A DNA stretch of 64,000 nt from Ephydatia muelleri (taxonomy: Eukaryota > Porifera > Demospongiae > Spongillida > Spongillidae), in contig JABACO010000001.1 in the NCBI GenBank assembly GCA_013339895.1, positions 15,556,990 through 15,620,989 of the forward strand. The letters run 5' to 3'. The notes beneath the pieces were generated by a model. The model searched no databases and was not told where the DNA came from. It worked only from the letters and a program-made list of their open reading frames with translations. Both the position numbers and the translations under genes were made by a program. Positions 38,436-50,007 of this stretch are shown piece by piece (within the stretch, counting starts at the first letter, position 1; the number at the start of each line of letters is the position of its first letter).

Positions 38436-40189
38436 CTGTACTGTCTGAATATAAAAAAATAATAATAATTCTAATGACATGTACACAGATTCTGCTGCAC
38501 AATTCAGTAATTCAGTACAGTGGTTAAGTGCAAGCTCTAAATAAAAGGTGTGTGTGTGCGTGTGTGTTTGAAGGGAAGGAGGCAGCACAGGGGATAGCAC
38601 CCGATAAGCCCCACTGCAGACATTCTCTATCTAAAATATTGATCATTTACCATAACTCAATTCAAAAAGAGTACTAAAGTTAATAACCTGCATGACAAAC
38701 AGTATGCACATTTGTACTAACAGGATATTTTGTATGCTGCCAAAATTAGTAATGCCACCTAATTTGATTGACGGCTTTGGACGGGCCGACCATGGCATTG
38801 ACCGGTAAGTTAATGATTTAACCATGAAAAATGTTTGTTCATTTGACAAAACCATAGCGCTGGCAAATGGCATCACGACCATGGAAAAGCAACCTTGAGA
38901 GGGCATAACCATGTTGTGTCCTACATGTAGGAAGGGCTACAAGTCTGCTTGAAGGCCCCTTTACGTGGCAATCCAAGAACTTACTCCCGTTAGGAGGCAG
39001 CAGCTGGATATAATTGTTTAACTTGATGTTTTATATTCCAAATAGTTATACAACATGAAGCGGTTTTTAAATGTATGCAGCAGATTTACACATTTTATTT
39101 TATACTGCACAAATATGTACGACAAGCAATTCACACCTGAAGTTTGCACATAGGCCCTATTATGTAGTATGAACTCTATTGTGAACTACTTACTGTTACC
39201 AAAACTACTCGAAACCCAAGATACTATCATTCTCTCAGGCTGAGCTCTGAATGTGCAAATTCGACAACTTCTGTATAAGAAATTGTACATAATGAAAATT
39301 ATTATGATGCTAAGTTTGTAAAAATGAGGTGAGTACGTGTTTGTATCTAAAATAGGCTCTAAACAATTATTAATGACACTCAAATTAGATCTAATAGTGT
39401 CAATAACTCAATGATAATCTGATAACGTGCTACTATGAGTTTAAAATTGCATTTCTAAAGTCTCCGAATCATTCCAAGTATGAGGTTATTGTGATGGTGG
39501 AAACCTTATGGGAGGATGGGACGGTGTTGCATACTATAAGAAACAACGCTTGTGGTATATGCTTGTTTACGATCATTGATACTGTATACTCATTGTGTGA
39601 CATTGCTATGTACATGTATAACAATTTGAAATTGTGAATCGAGTTATCAAAACCTAAACCCATTGTCTGAGAACAGGTACGTGTAATCCATGTGTGGCAA
39701 AACTATGCTAAGTCTTATCAATGCATAGTAATAAATAGCTGACAGTATCTTTTCTGCAGCATAAAAATTCAACACCATGTGATTGTTTTGTTATAACATT
39801 TAAATAGTTCCTACTGTGTATAATAGTTCTAACATGACCGAAAACAGTTCACATGCTTAGTTAAATAATGAAGAGCACTCAGTCTAGTATTGAGGTGTTA
39901 ATGAAGCATTACTCTCTGATTTACTGTAATGGAGCTGATGTATGAACTATATATGGTGAAGATCAAACTGCATATGCAAAATGCTCCATTGTGAATGCAT
40001 ATACTTGTGTGTATAAATGTTGTGACTTGTATGTATTGTGAGAGATGATGTCTCACTGCTCAAGGCATTGCGATACAATAATGGGATTATGACGAAGGCT
40101 AACCATTACACTCGCATACCAATGATGACACAATAGATATGTAAAGCATACATCTATGACACATTATTAATGAAAAATTCTAAACTCAC

Positions 40190-40296
40190 TACAACTGGTT
40201 TCATCACTTTGTCTATGCAATTAGACACGGTATCACATCGGTAGCTTGCTGAGATGCACTGTCCATTTGAGCATCTGAATTGGTTTGATGTACAAT
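40190..40296 (-). CDS. LDLa exon, class C, 107 nt (frame disturbed)
   Basis: Matches the exon at 37,281 except for one missing T in a four-T run at the KSDE box, which breaks the frame. The whole surrounding copy is rich in single-base homopolymer indels, so a sequencing error is likely. Confidence 0.6.
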
Positions 40297-41236
40297 CTGT
40301 ACATAGAAATAAACATTTTCACGTATAAACAGAAAGAATACACTGCACTGAACTTCTAATAAGGTACATGATTGCTATAATTGTGATTCTCATTTCCGCT
40401 GTAAACGTCATTCCGTTTAACGTTTGATAACAGAGTGCCAAATGGGATTAAGGCGGCAAGCTTTGGTCAGCAACTGTATACACATGTAATATTGTCGGAT
40501 GTTTGTGATAGCACCCGTTTGATTTGTGAAAATGAGGTAAACATTACTCTCCAAAATTAGCTCTAACATACATTATATGCTGCCATACATTGCCATATTT
40601 AATAATATAGTTTTAACTTGCACCAAAACAGTTCACATGCTTAGTTAAATAATGAAGAGCACTCAGTCTGGTATTGAGGTGTAATGAAGCATTACTCTCT
40701 GATTTCACTGTAATGGAGCTGATGTATGAACTATATATGTGCATAATGCTCTATTGTGAATGCACATACTTGTGTGCTTAAGCGGTGTGACTTGTATGTA
40801 TTGTGGAGAGACGATGTCTGACTGCTCAAGGCATTGCGATAGAATAATGGGATTCTGACGAAGGCTAACCATTACACTCGCATACCACATTATATAATTT
40901 CCAGTACGGGCAATAGAATGTGTAGAAGTGTATGGCTATAGTTAAATTTCAGCGCTCTATAACTGCATGAAAATAATCCTCTGACTATTCAGGCATCAAT
41001 TATGAACAAAAACTATTGCATATGCGTTATATCACATAACACGTACTTCAATCCGACATCATGAACGCACGCACGTTCTTCGCGTGTATACTTGTGAAGC
41101 ACAAATGTGATAGCACCCGTTTGATTTGTGAAAATGAGGTGAACATTACTCTCCAAAATTAGCTCCAACATACATTATATGCTGCCATCTATTACCAATG
41201 AGTGTACAGTTATGCAAAGTACAATCTAAAACTCAC

Positions 41237-41345
41237 TGCAGCCAATTTCATCACTTCCGTCGGGCGCAACTAGACACACCATTACATCGGTTGCTTGCTG
41301 AAATGCACTGTCCACTGGAGCATCGGAATTGGCTTGGTGTACAAA
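41237..41345 (-). CDS. LDLa exon, class B, 109 nt (frame disturbed)
   Basis: Matches other B copies except for one extra G in the stretch coding for CADGS. As at 40,190, a homopolymer error is a likely cause. Confidence 0.6.
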
Positions 41346-41974
41346 CTGTACTGTCTGAATATAAAAAATAATAATAATTCTAATGACATGTACACAGATT
41401 CTGCTGCACAATTATTAATGACACTCAAATTAGATCCAATAGTGTGTCATGATAATCTGCTAACGTGCTACTGTGAGTTTTTTATTGCAATTCTAAAGTC
41501 TTCGAATCATTCCAAGTATGAGGAGATTGTGATGGCAGAAACCTTATGTGAGGATGAGGACATGAAAGCTATAGAATGTGGGCAAAGGCCACAGAGGACG
41601 AGACGGTGTTGCATACTATCATGAGACTATAAGCAATAACGCTTGTGGTATATGCTTATTTACGATAAATGATACTGTATACTCATTGTGATACTGTGTA
41701 CTCATTGTGTGACATTGCTATGAATAAAAATTTGAAGTTGTGATTCGTGTAAATAATTCTGTACCAAAACCTAAACCCATTGTCTGAGAACAGGTACATG
41801 TAATCCTTATGTGGCAAAACTATGCCTAAGTTCTATCAATGCATAGTAATTTAATAGCTGACAGTATCATTTCTGCAGTATATTAATTCAATACCAAGTG
41901 ACTGTGTATTAAAATAGTTCTAACTTGCACCAAAAACAGTTCACATGCCTAGTGTAATAACGAAAAGCACTCAG

Positions 41975-42105
41975 ACTGGTGCATTCACAATGGATCATTT
42001 TGAATATGCAGTCTGATCTTTTACCATATATGGTCCGTTGCATCAATACATTAGCTCCATCACAGTGAATCAGAGAGTAATGCTCTCATTACGCCTCAAT
42101 ATGGC
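41975..42105. other. Small inverted piece of locus sequence (copy 1)
   Basis: GTGCATTCACAATGGATCAT followed by TATGCAGTCTGATC is the reverse complement of the stretch normally reading GATCAGACTGCATATGC and CCATTGTGAATGC. About 130 bp is flipped relative to the other modules. Plain orientation resumes after 42,290. Confidence 0.7.
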
Positions 42106-42290
42106 ACCAGGAAGGAGGGGCTTATACGGTAGCTGCCCAGAATTTAACCAATCAGCTTGAAGGCCTGCCTGAACAAAGGGAGTTCTAGAATGCGCGAGCC
42201 CCAACCCAGAAGGTGCCCCCAGATAAGGCTGCCCACAAAACCAACTGTCATGCCGTTAAACACTGTTTACTCTTAAACAGAATCTTATAA
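42106..42290. other. GC-richer insert beside the inversion (copy 1)
   Basis: About 185 bp (AGGAAGGAGGGGCTTATACG, ACCAATCAGC, GGTGCCCCCAGATAAGG) found only here and at 62,020-62,210. A CCAAT-type box is present, but no TATA box or start site can be assigned. The origin is unknown. Confidence 0.4.
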
Positions 42291-42447
42291 ATGGTGTGAC
42301 TTATATGTATAATTGTGGAGAGACGATGTCTGACTGCTCAAGGCATTGCGATAGAATAATGGGATTATGACGAAGGCTAACCATTACCAATAATGACACA
42401 AATAGATGCATCTATGACACATTATTTATGAATTTTTCAAAACTCAC

Positions 42448-42555
42448 TACAACCGGTTTCATCACTTTTGTCTATACAGTTAGACACGGTATCACATCGG
42501 TAGTTCGCTGAGATGCACTGTCCATTTGAGCATCTGAATTGATTTGATGTACAAT
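42448..42555 (-). CDS. LDLa exon, class C (divergent subclass)
   Basis: Intact. It reads ISANYRC and [10 protein letters not shown], pairing it with the exon at 62,363 and resembling the old copy at 5,065. Confidence 0.86.
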
Positions 42556-43007
42556 CTGTACATAGAAATAAACATTTTCACGTATAACGATTAAACAGAA
42601 AGAGTACACTGCATGCTTATAATGGCGAAATCTCAAAACTTGTCAACTTTTAATAAGGTACATAATTGCTATAATGGTGATTCTCATTTCCGCTGTAAAC
42701 TTCATTCCGTTCAACGTTTGATAACAGAGTGCCAAATGGATTAAGGCGGCAAGCTTTGGTCAGCAACTGTATACACATGTATTATTGTCGTATGTTTGTG
42801 ATTTAAATACTTTGGGATGCATGCTTAGTCGTTTAGCTAGATGGCATCGAGTGACATACACATATGCATGCTTCTAGCTTATTGCTGTTGCAGCTAACAA
42901 TGTTGTTCTTACATACCAATAATTCTAGAAGACAAAGATTAATACAGACAGGTAGAGAGACTGTAGCTAAGTCTAAGTGTGCATGGGATAATTTCTCATA
43001 AACTCAC

Positions 43008-43115
43008 TGCAGTTAATTTCATCAGTAGCATTAATGCAGTCAATAATGCCATCACATCGCCAGCTTGAATAAATGCATTGCCCATTTGAACACGCAAATT
43101 GATTTGAAGTACAAT
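43008..43115 (-). CDS. LDLa exon, class A (divergent subclass)
   Basis: Reads [26 protein letters not shown] and INATDEINC, intact. Thr after the first Cys and the YSSW/GII residues define a subclass shared with 47,309 and 62,926. Confidence 0.86.
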
Positions 43116-43421
43116 CTGTACATACAAAACATGTCAATAATATGCATTTACTGTACGTAATGTGATTTGTCACAAAGTTTTGTCAGTATTGCTTCACAGC
43201 GCTAAGACTAAATTGTGTTGTTTAGTCATACTGTGGGTGTCGAACACTCAGTGATAAAGTATATACGCCTTCAGGGAATAATTTAACCTGTATCGCATCG
43301 CATTTTGCGAAGCACTTTTTATAAGATGCGAAACTTCAAAGCATTGTCGCAGAGAACTGCGATGCGATTGCAGACGCGTGCTCAGTGTAAGTGCTGCGCG
43401 AAGAGAGCGTATTACGGTACA

Positions 43422-43684
43422 AAAGAATGCCAATCTAAAAGGCGTCTGTACAAAACGATACTCGCGCAACGTTTCATCAGCGGGATTGTACACGCTCACG
43501 TGACATCGAGCGCGACAATAAATATCAGCAAATCCACGATCAACGATTTCGTACGCCTTCGTGAAAGGGGCCGAATTTTATATACCTGACCTTGCGTACG
43601 ATGTCACGTGAGCGTGTACAATCCCGCTGATGAAACGTTGCGCGAGTATCGTTTGTACAGACGCCTTTCTGATTGGCATTCTTT
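43422..43684. repeat. Hairpin, 87-bp arms (copy in D1)
   Basis: Arms 43,422-43,508 and 43,599-43,684 are near-perfect inverted copies (AAAGAATGCCAATC / GATTGGCATTCTTT outside, CACGTGACATCG / CGATGTCACGTG inside) around a 90-bp loop. It is part of about 1.4 kb (roughly 43,230-44,660) absent from the other modules. Confidence 0.8.
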
Positions 43685-44339
43685 CATAGCATAAAATTAT
43701 TTCTTAATCATTATTAATTAAAATGGTTTGTTTTTTTTTCTAAGTTAAAATGTGGTACGTACTGTGCATGTATATGCCAAACATTTTTTGAAGAGATTAG
43801 CAGCACAAATGGGGAAAACCCTACTCTCAAATATGTGCGGTAGGGCACGTCTAGCTATTGCCATCATAAGGGCATCCATTTGAGGGGCTCACTGGTGAAG
43901 TGGAGTCACTGGAGAAGTAGACTTGGGTTTAATGATAGGGCACCGCTCTACTCTATCTTAGGTTGATCGTGCGTTCAGGGAGAGTTGTCATGCTATGTTT
44001 TTCAATCCTGTTTATTTAATATATGTATGTATAATAATTTAATACATGTATATGCCAGAACGCGCGTACGCAAGAAGGCGTAAATACAGGTGGATTAAAA
44101 TATTTAATGTGATGGTGGCCCCTTTTCTGAAACATGCCGCCCCTCTGGTAAAACTGCCTAACAAATTCCTGGATCCTGCGTCAAACTTAAAAGTCCCGAT
44201 ACTCGGACAATGTCAACGAAGCGGTGGAACACGACAGGGCAGGAGCGGAGCGGAGTGGACCCGTTTGTCGTGATGTTCCTTGTGTTTTAGTAGAGAAGCG
44301 TGCATGTGAGTGACGAATGAGTTCATTTAACTTTCCAAC

Positions 44340-44581
44340 TGCACACCCCGCCCTTCCCCCCTAGTTTTGGTATATAGCCGTAAGCGGACTGACCTCCCCC
44401 CCCCCCCCCCCCCCAGTTTTGGTATATACTAATAGCCGTAAGCGGACCCACCCATTCCCCCCCCCCCCCCCCCACCCCCACCCCAGTTTTGGTATATATA
44501 GCCGATAGCCGTAAGCGGACTGCCCCCTCTTTGTTGAAATAGCTTCATACACTGTACATTACCGCCCCTCTGGTAAACCCC

Positions 44582-44626
<45 letters not shown>

Positions 44627-44640
44627 ATTACATATTCCTG
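44340..44640. repeat. Poly-C VNTR in D1
   Basis: Three copies of a 25-30 bp motif (AGTTTTGGTATATA, GCCGTAAGCGGAC) separated by runs of C, then one C run of about 45 at 44,583-44,626. The minus-strand transcript would carry G runs. Confidence 0.9.
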
Positions 44641-44942
44641 GATTCGGGGCTGCCCTCCCTCCCACTTAGCTACCTACGAGTCATTCAGCAAATAGAAGCA
44701 CGTGTTGTCCAAAAACATTATGCGTTTATCACTAACATGCACCTCCAACATATGTCACATGTTCTTTGCGTGAATACTTTTAAAGCACACTTGTCGTGAA
44801 AAGGTGTGGTGAGCATTTCTTTATCAAATTATGCAATATGCATTGTATTGTGAAACTCATTCTAGTATATACATGTATGCTCCCTTGCATTACCTCGTCA
44901 ATAAACTGTGTACAGTTATGCAAAGTACAATTAAAAACTCAC

Positions 44943-45050
44943 TGCAGCCTATTTCATCACTTCCGTCGGCGCAACTAGACACACCATTACATCGGTTGCT
45001 TGCTGATACGCACTGTCCACTGGAGCATCGGAATTGGCTTGGTGTACAAA
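44943..45050 (-). CDS. LDLa exon, class B (divergent subclass)
   Basis: Intact. It reads CVSASNRC instead of CISASNRC. The acceptor ends CTACAG. Confidence 0.85.
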
Positions 45051-45163
45051 CTGTAGTGTCTGAATATTAAATATAATTATAATTATTATGTATATTAATC
45101 ATGCCACATTTCAGATTCAATAATTCAATACAATAGTGTAGCATACTGCAAGCTCTCGATGAA

Positions 45164-45202
45164 AGGAGCGTGTGTGTGTGGTGTGTGTGTGTGTGTGTGT
45201 GT

Positions 45203-45256
<54 letters not shown>

Positions 45257-45266
45257 TGTGTGTTGT

Positions 45267-45317
<51 letters not shown>

Positions 45318-45340
45318 TGTGTGTGTGGTGCGTGTGTGTT
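45164..45340. repeat. Interrupted (GT)n tract in D1
   Basis: About 175 bp of GT with GG interruptions. The matching place in D2 (49,797-49,857) is 60 bp. Confidence 0.9.
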
Positions 45341-45507
45341 TGGGGAAAGCGAGGCAGCATTGGGGATAGCTCCCGACTCAGACCTTCTAGCTGAACTACA
45401 GTGTATTGATTTGAACAGTAATTCAGTCTAAAAAGAGTACCAAAGTTATTACCTGCAAATAGTTCGCACATTTGTACTGACAGAGTATTTTGTGAGGTGC
45501 CAAATCA

Positions 45508-45693
45508 GTGATGCCACCGGATGAAGCATGCAGTTTTAAGTTGACGAGTTTGGACGGCCGACCGTGGCATTACAAGTACGATAGTGAAGTGCGTGATTTA
45601 ACTAAGAAAAATATTTGGCCACCAATCTTCGTTTGGCAATGCCATAGCGCTGGCAAAAGGCATCACGACCATGGGAAGCTACTCCTGACATAG
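45508..45693 (+). other. Open frame kept in D1 (SLDGRPWHYKYD type)
   Basis: Encodes SFKLTSLDGRPWHYKYD, SEVRDLTKKNIWPPIFVWQC and HSAGKRHHDHGK. The same stretch is open in D2. In the younger units the corresponding DNA (TTTGGACGGCCGACCATGGC) is preserved but not open in this frame. No family is recognised; it may be chance or the remains of an unknown gene. Confidence 0.3.
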
Positions 45694-46861
45694 ATCCAAT
45701 TGTGATTGCCCTCTCACAATGTTTTGGGGTCTACTTTCTTCCTCGGTGGTGTAGAGGGCTTCTAAAAAGACCAACTACTCCACCTTGATGCCCAGCTATT
45801 GCTGGTTGCAGGTTGTTGCGGAGGGAAACGGTTACCTACAGTCTTTTGTTGAGGTTGAGTCCACCCCTTAACCCAGTGCAGTTTTGTGCGGCCCACCAGT
45901 CCCAAGGGTTGTTGGAAGTTAGGGTATCTGTTTGTTCTACCCCACCTCTGTGATATGGAGTGTTCCCCATATGGGGCTCTCCACCCTCTTCTGGTAAAAG
46001 GTCTTGGGTTAGGTTGAGGTATTAGTGGTGGAACGGATTGGGTGTGTTTTGCCTCTATTGTGCTGCTTTCTGTCCTCCCTGTACTACTGACAGGTCTTCC
46101 CCTCACAAAATTTTTTACTCTGGTGTCTTTATCTTCACTGCTTGTTGTCTTTGTAGACTGGGGGGCTGCTGTTATGTTCCTTACTACGGGGGTTTCTGGC
46201 CTTTTTGATACTGAGTCTCTTTCCTTCTCACTCCTTTGTCTCACTTCTGTTTCATTTTCTACTTGGTGCCTATCTTTTCTACCAGCAATTCTCTACAAAC
46301 ACCCTCCCTTCTTTGTGCTTTCTGATGGTGTTCTGCAGCTTCTTCCTTCTGATTTGCTCATTTCATTCTCTCTTCTTTTTATTCTTCTTCAATTGTGGCT
46401 TTTTTCTTTGGAACTTCCCCCTGTCTTCTTCCGACCTCAGTTGCTCTCCTTTAACATACAGCTGGTTGATCTTATCTGTGCTACTGTTAATTAGCTTTTC
46501 ATAGTTTTTCTACAGACTTCTACCAATTCCAGGCCGTGTTGTTTAGTATCACTTTCCATTGTTTCCTCAGATCATCATTTGCTTTATACACTGCACACGG
46601 TACAAACGCCTTCATCCCCAAAGGATAAACCTTGTTGGCTATACAAGAGTCTAAAATGTCCAATGGTGGCTAGCTATTTGATTTATAAAGGACGTGTCTG
46701 CTAATTCCTTAAGCAGTTCTTCTGTGGACCCAAGCTCATCTTTAGGGGGAGGGCTACTACCACTTTTCCTTTCCTTTTCAGCTCTGTTGGCCGTTACTCC
46801 CCTCTCCTCTACTTCCACTACTATCCTTTCAACTCTGTCGACAGGTATTGTCCTCTCCTCA
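45683..46861 (-). mobile_element. Fossil element piece with gag/ORF1-like product, family uncertain
   Basis: It lies exactly between D1 and D2. On the minus strand it reads as an acidic/basic, partly helical protein (EELLKELADTSFINQIA, PLDILDSCIANKVYPLGMK, STDKINQLYVKGEQL) ending in an Arg/Gln/Pro-rich tail (RPFTRRGWRAPYG, GNRFPPQQPATS). This composition recalls the gag or ORF1 of DIRS-like or other retroelements. It is broken, with several interruptions, and no polymerase part or terminal repeats are visible. Confidence 0.45.
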
Positions 46862-47308
46862 ACATAGAAATAAATACTTTTTCACGTATAAACGATAAAC
46901 AGAAAGAGTACACTGCATGCTTATAATGGCGAATTCTCAAACTTGTCAACTTCTAATAAGGTACATAATGCTATAATGGTGATTCTCATTTCCGCAGTAA
47001 ACTTCATTCCGTTCAACGTTTTGATAACAGAGTGCCAAATGGATTAAGGCGGCAAGCTTGGTCAGCAACTGTATACACATGTATTATTGTCGTTATTTGT
47101 GATTTAAATACTCTGGGATGCATGCTTAGTTCGTTTAGCTAGATGGCATCGAGTGACATACAATATGCATGCTTCTAGCTTACTGTGTTGCAGCTAACAA
47201 TGTTGTTCTTACATACCCAATAATTCTAGAAGACAAAGATTAATACAGACAGGTAGAGAGACTGTAGCTAAGTCTAAGTGTGCATGGGATAATTTCTCAA
47301 AAACTCAC

Positions 47309-47416
47309 TGCAGTTAATTTCATCAGTAGCATTAATGCAGTCAATAATGCCATCACATCGCCAGCTTGAATAAATGCATTGCCCATTTGAACACGCAAAT
47401 TGATTTGAAGTACAAT
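47309..47416 (-). CDS. LDLa exon, class A (divergent subclass)
   Basis: Intact and residue-identical in the core to the exon at 43,008 (IYSSWRC, GIIDC). It belongs to duplicated segment D2. Confidence 0.86.
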
Positions 47417-47721
47417 CTGTACATACAAAACATGTCAATAATATGCATTTACTGTACGTAATGTGATTTGTCACAAAGTTTTTCAGTATTGCTTCACAGC
47501 GCTAAGACTTAAATTGTGTTGTTTAGTCATACTGGGTGTCGAACCACTCAGTGATAAAGTATATACGCCTTCAGGGAATAATTCACCTGTATCGCATCGC
47601 ATTTTGCGAAGCAGTTTTTATAAGATGCGAAACTTCAAAGCATTGTCGCAGAGAACTGCGATGCGATTGCAGACGCGTGCTCAGTGTAAGTGCTGCGCGA
47701 AGAGAGCGTATTTACGGTACA

Positions 47722-47985
47722 AAAGAATGCCAATCTAAAAGGCGTCTGTACAAAACGATACTCGCGCAACGTTTCATCAGCGGGATTGTACACGCTCACG
47801 TGACATCGAGCGCGACAATAAATATCAGCAAATCCACGATTAACGATTTCGTACGCCTTCGTGAAAGGGGCCGAATTTTATATACCTGACCTTGCGTACG
47901 ATGTCACGTGAGCGTGTACAATCCCGCTGATGAAACGTTGCGCGAGTATCGTTTTGTACAGACGCCTTTCTGATTGGCATTCTTT
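47722..47985. repeat. Hairpin, 87-bp arms (copy in D2)
   Basis: Same hairpin as at 43,422, arms starting at 47,722 and 47,899. Confidence 0.8.
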
Positions 47986-48419
47986 CATAGCATAAAATTA
48001 TTTCTTAATCATTATTAATTAAAATGTTTGTTTTTTTTTTCTAAGTTAAAATGTGGTACGTACTGTGCATGTATATGCCAAACATTTTTTGAAGAGATTA
48101 GCAGCACAAATGGGGAAAACCCTACTCTCAAATATGGTAGGGCACGTCTAGCTATTGCCATCATAAGGGCATCCATTTGAGGGGCTCACTGGTGAAGTGG
48201 AGTCACTGGAGAAGTAGACTTGGGTTCGATGATGGGGCACCGCTCTACTCTATCTTAGGTTGATCGTGCGTTCAGGGAGAGTTTGTCATGCTATGTTTTT
48301 CAATCCTGTTTTATTTAATACATGTATGTATAATAATTTAATACATGTAATATGCCAGAACGCGCGTACGCACGAAGGCGTAAATACAGGTGGATTAAAA
48401 TATTAAATGTGATGGTGGC

Positions 48420-48690
48420 CTCGTTGAGGGGGGGGGGTGGTAGCTCGGCTTTGTGTTCAAATGATGAACCATCACACATTTCGGAGGGGGAAAAATTGCT
48501 ATGCGAGTTGCTAATCAACTTTAATCGTGCGTAGCAAATTTGCTACGCAATTTTTAAAAGTTAATTATTCTGGCCTTTTGTATATCCCCCTCGCTCCCTC
48601 AGATATCCCCCTCGCTCCCTCAGCCCCGGGCCCCGGATCCAGCATAGTCATGGGGGGGGGGGGAGGGGGGGGGGACCCCCCCCCCCCTTT
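48420..48690. other. G-run/C-run segment unique to D2
   Basis: Contains GGGGGGGGG at its start, a 20-bp palindrome GCGTAGCAAATTTGCTACGC (48,529-48,548), a direct doublet of ATCCCCCTCGCTCCCTCAG, and a G run followed by a C run at 48,652-48,688. D1 lacks it at the point GGTGGCC/CCTTTT, so one copy lost it or the other gained it. Confidence 0.7.
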
Positions 48691-48899
48691 TCTGAAACAT
48701 GCCGCCCCTCTGGTAAAACCGCCTAACAAATTCCTGGATCCTGCGTCAAACTTAAAAGTCCCGATTACTCGGACAATGTCAACGAAGCGGTGGAACACGA
48801 CAGGGCCGGAGCGGAGCGGAGTGGACCCGTTTGTCGTGATGTTCCTTGTGTTTTAGTAGAGAAGCGTGCATGTGAGTGACGAATGAGTTCATTTAACTT

Positions 48900-49213
48900 T
48901 CCAACTGCACACCCCGCCCCTTCCCCCCTAGTTTTGGATATAGCCGTAAGCGGACTGACCTCCCCCCCCCCCCACCCCAGTTTTGGTATATAATAGCCGT
49001 AAGAGGACCCACCCCATCCCCCCCCCCCCCCCCCCCCCCCCCACCCCCAGTTTTGGTATATATAGCCGATAGCCGTAAGCGGACTGCCCCCTCTTTGTTG
49101 AAATAGCTTCATACACTGACATTACCGCCCCCTGGTAAACCCCCCCCCCCCCCACCCCCCCCCCCCCACCCCCCCCCCCCCCCAACCCCCCCCCCACCCC
49201 CCCCCCCCCCCCC

Positions 49214-49254
<41 letters not shown>

Positions 49255-49260
49255 ATTACA
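48900..49260. repeat. Poly-C VNTR in D2
   Basis: The same motif and C runs as in D1, with the terminal C tract expanded to about 115 bp (49,139-49,254) and broken only by single A or AA steps. Confidence 0.9.
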
Positions 49261-49568
49261 TATTCCTGGATTCGGGGCTTGCCCTCCCTCCCACTTAGCT
49301 ACCTACGAGTCATTCAGCAAATAGAAGCACGTGTTGTCCAAAAACATATGCGTTTATCACTAACATGCACCTCCAACATATGTCACATGTTCTTTGCGTG
49401 ATACTTTTAAAGCACACGTGTCGTGAAAAGGTGGTGAGCATTTCTTTATCAAATTATGCAATATGCATTGTATTGTTGAAAACTCATTCTAGTATATACA
49501 TGTATGCTCCCTTGCATTACCTCGTCAATCAACTGTGTACAGTTATGCAAAGTACAATTAAAACTCAC

Positions 49569-49676
49569 TGCAGCCTATTTCATCACTTCCGTCGGGCGCA
49601 ACTAGACACACCATTACATCGGTTGCTTGCTGATACGCACTGTCCACTGGAGCATCGGAATTGGCTTGGTGTACAA
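49569..49676 (-). CDS. LDLa exon, class B (D2 copy, two indels)
   Basis: The length is 108 nt, but one extra G in the CADGS stretch and one missing A near the first cysteine codon shift most of the exon out of frame relative to 44,943. Both lie in homopolymers, so error and decay are both possible. Confidence 0.55.
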
Positions 49677-49796
49677 CTGTAGTGTCTGAATATTAAATAT
49701 ATAATTATAATTATTATGTATATTAATCATGCCACAATTCAGATTCAATAATTCAATACAATAGTGTAGCCATACTGCAAGCTCTCGATGAAAGGA

Positions 49797-49814
49797 GTGT
49801 GTGTGTGTGTGTGT

Positions 49815-49850
<36 letters not shown>

Positions 49851-49857
49851 GTGTTTG
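49797..49857. repeat. (GT)n tract in D2
   Basis: About 60 bp of GT with one AT step and one GC step. Confidence 0.9.
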
Positions 49858-50007
49858 GGGAAAGCGAGGCAGCATTGGGGATAGCTCCCCACTCAGACCT
49901 TCTACCTGAACTACAGTGTATTGATTTGAACAGTAATTCAGTCTAAAAAGAGTACCAAAGTTATTTACCTGCAAATAGTTCGCACATTTGTACTAACAGA
50001 GTATTTT

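Larger units (their letters stand above)
38328..41236. repeat. 2.9-kb short tandem unit 2
   Basis: Same two junctions (near 40,505 and 40,594) as the preceding unit. Nearly all differences from it are single-base length changes. Confidence 0.85.
42560..45682. repeat. Long direct duplicate D1
   Basis: Matches D2 (46,862-50,200) from ACATAGAAATAAA to ATGGGAAGCTAC. Carries exons A and B, a hairpin and poly-C repeats. Confidence 0.85.

Noticed and set aside
17904-41236. Regular repeats considered as a satellite or CRISPR-like array
   Set aside because: The period of 3.9 or 2.9 kb contains exons with splice sites. There are no short repeats with unique spacers.
43305-43589. Open frame of about 94 codons across the hairpin
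   Set aside because: It spans one hairpin arm and the loop, changes frame between the copies and has no family motif.
44361-44665. Glycine-rich open frames on the minus strand
   Set aside because: They come from poly-C tracts read backwards. The same holds at 48,765-49,215.
46042-46504. Plus-strand hydrophobic open frames resembling membrane segments
   Set aside because: They are the reverse of the Lys/Arg/Gln-rich minus-strand product of the fossil element.
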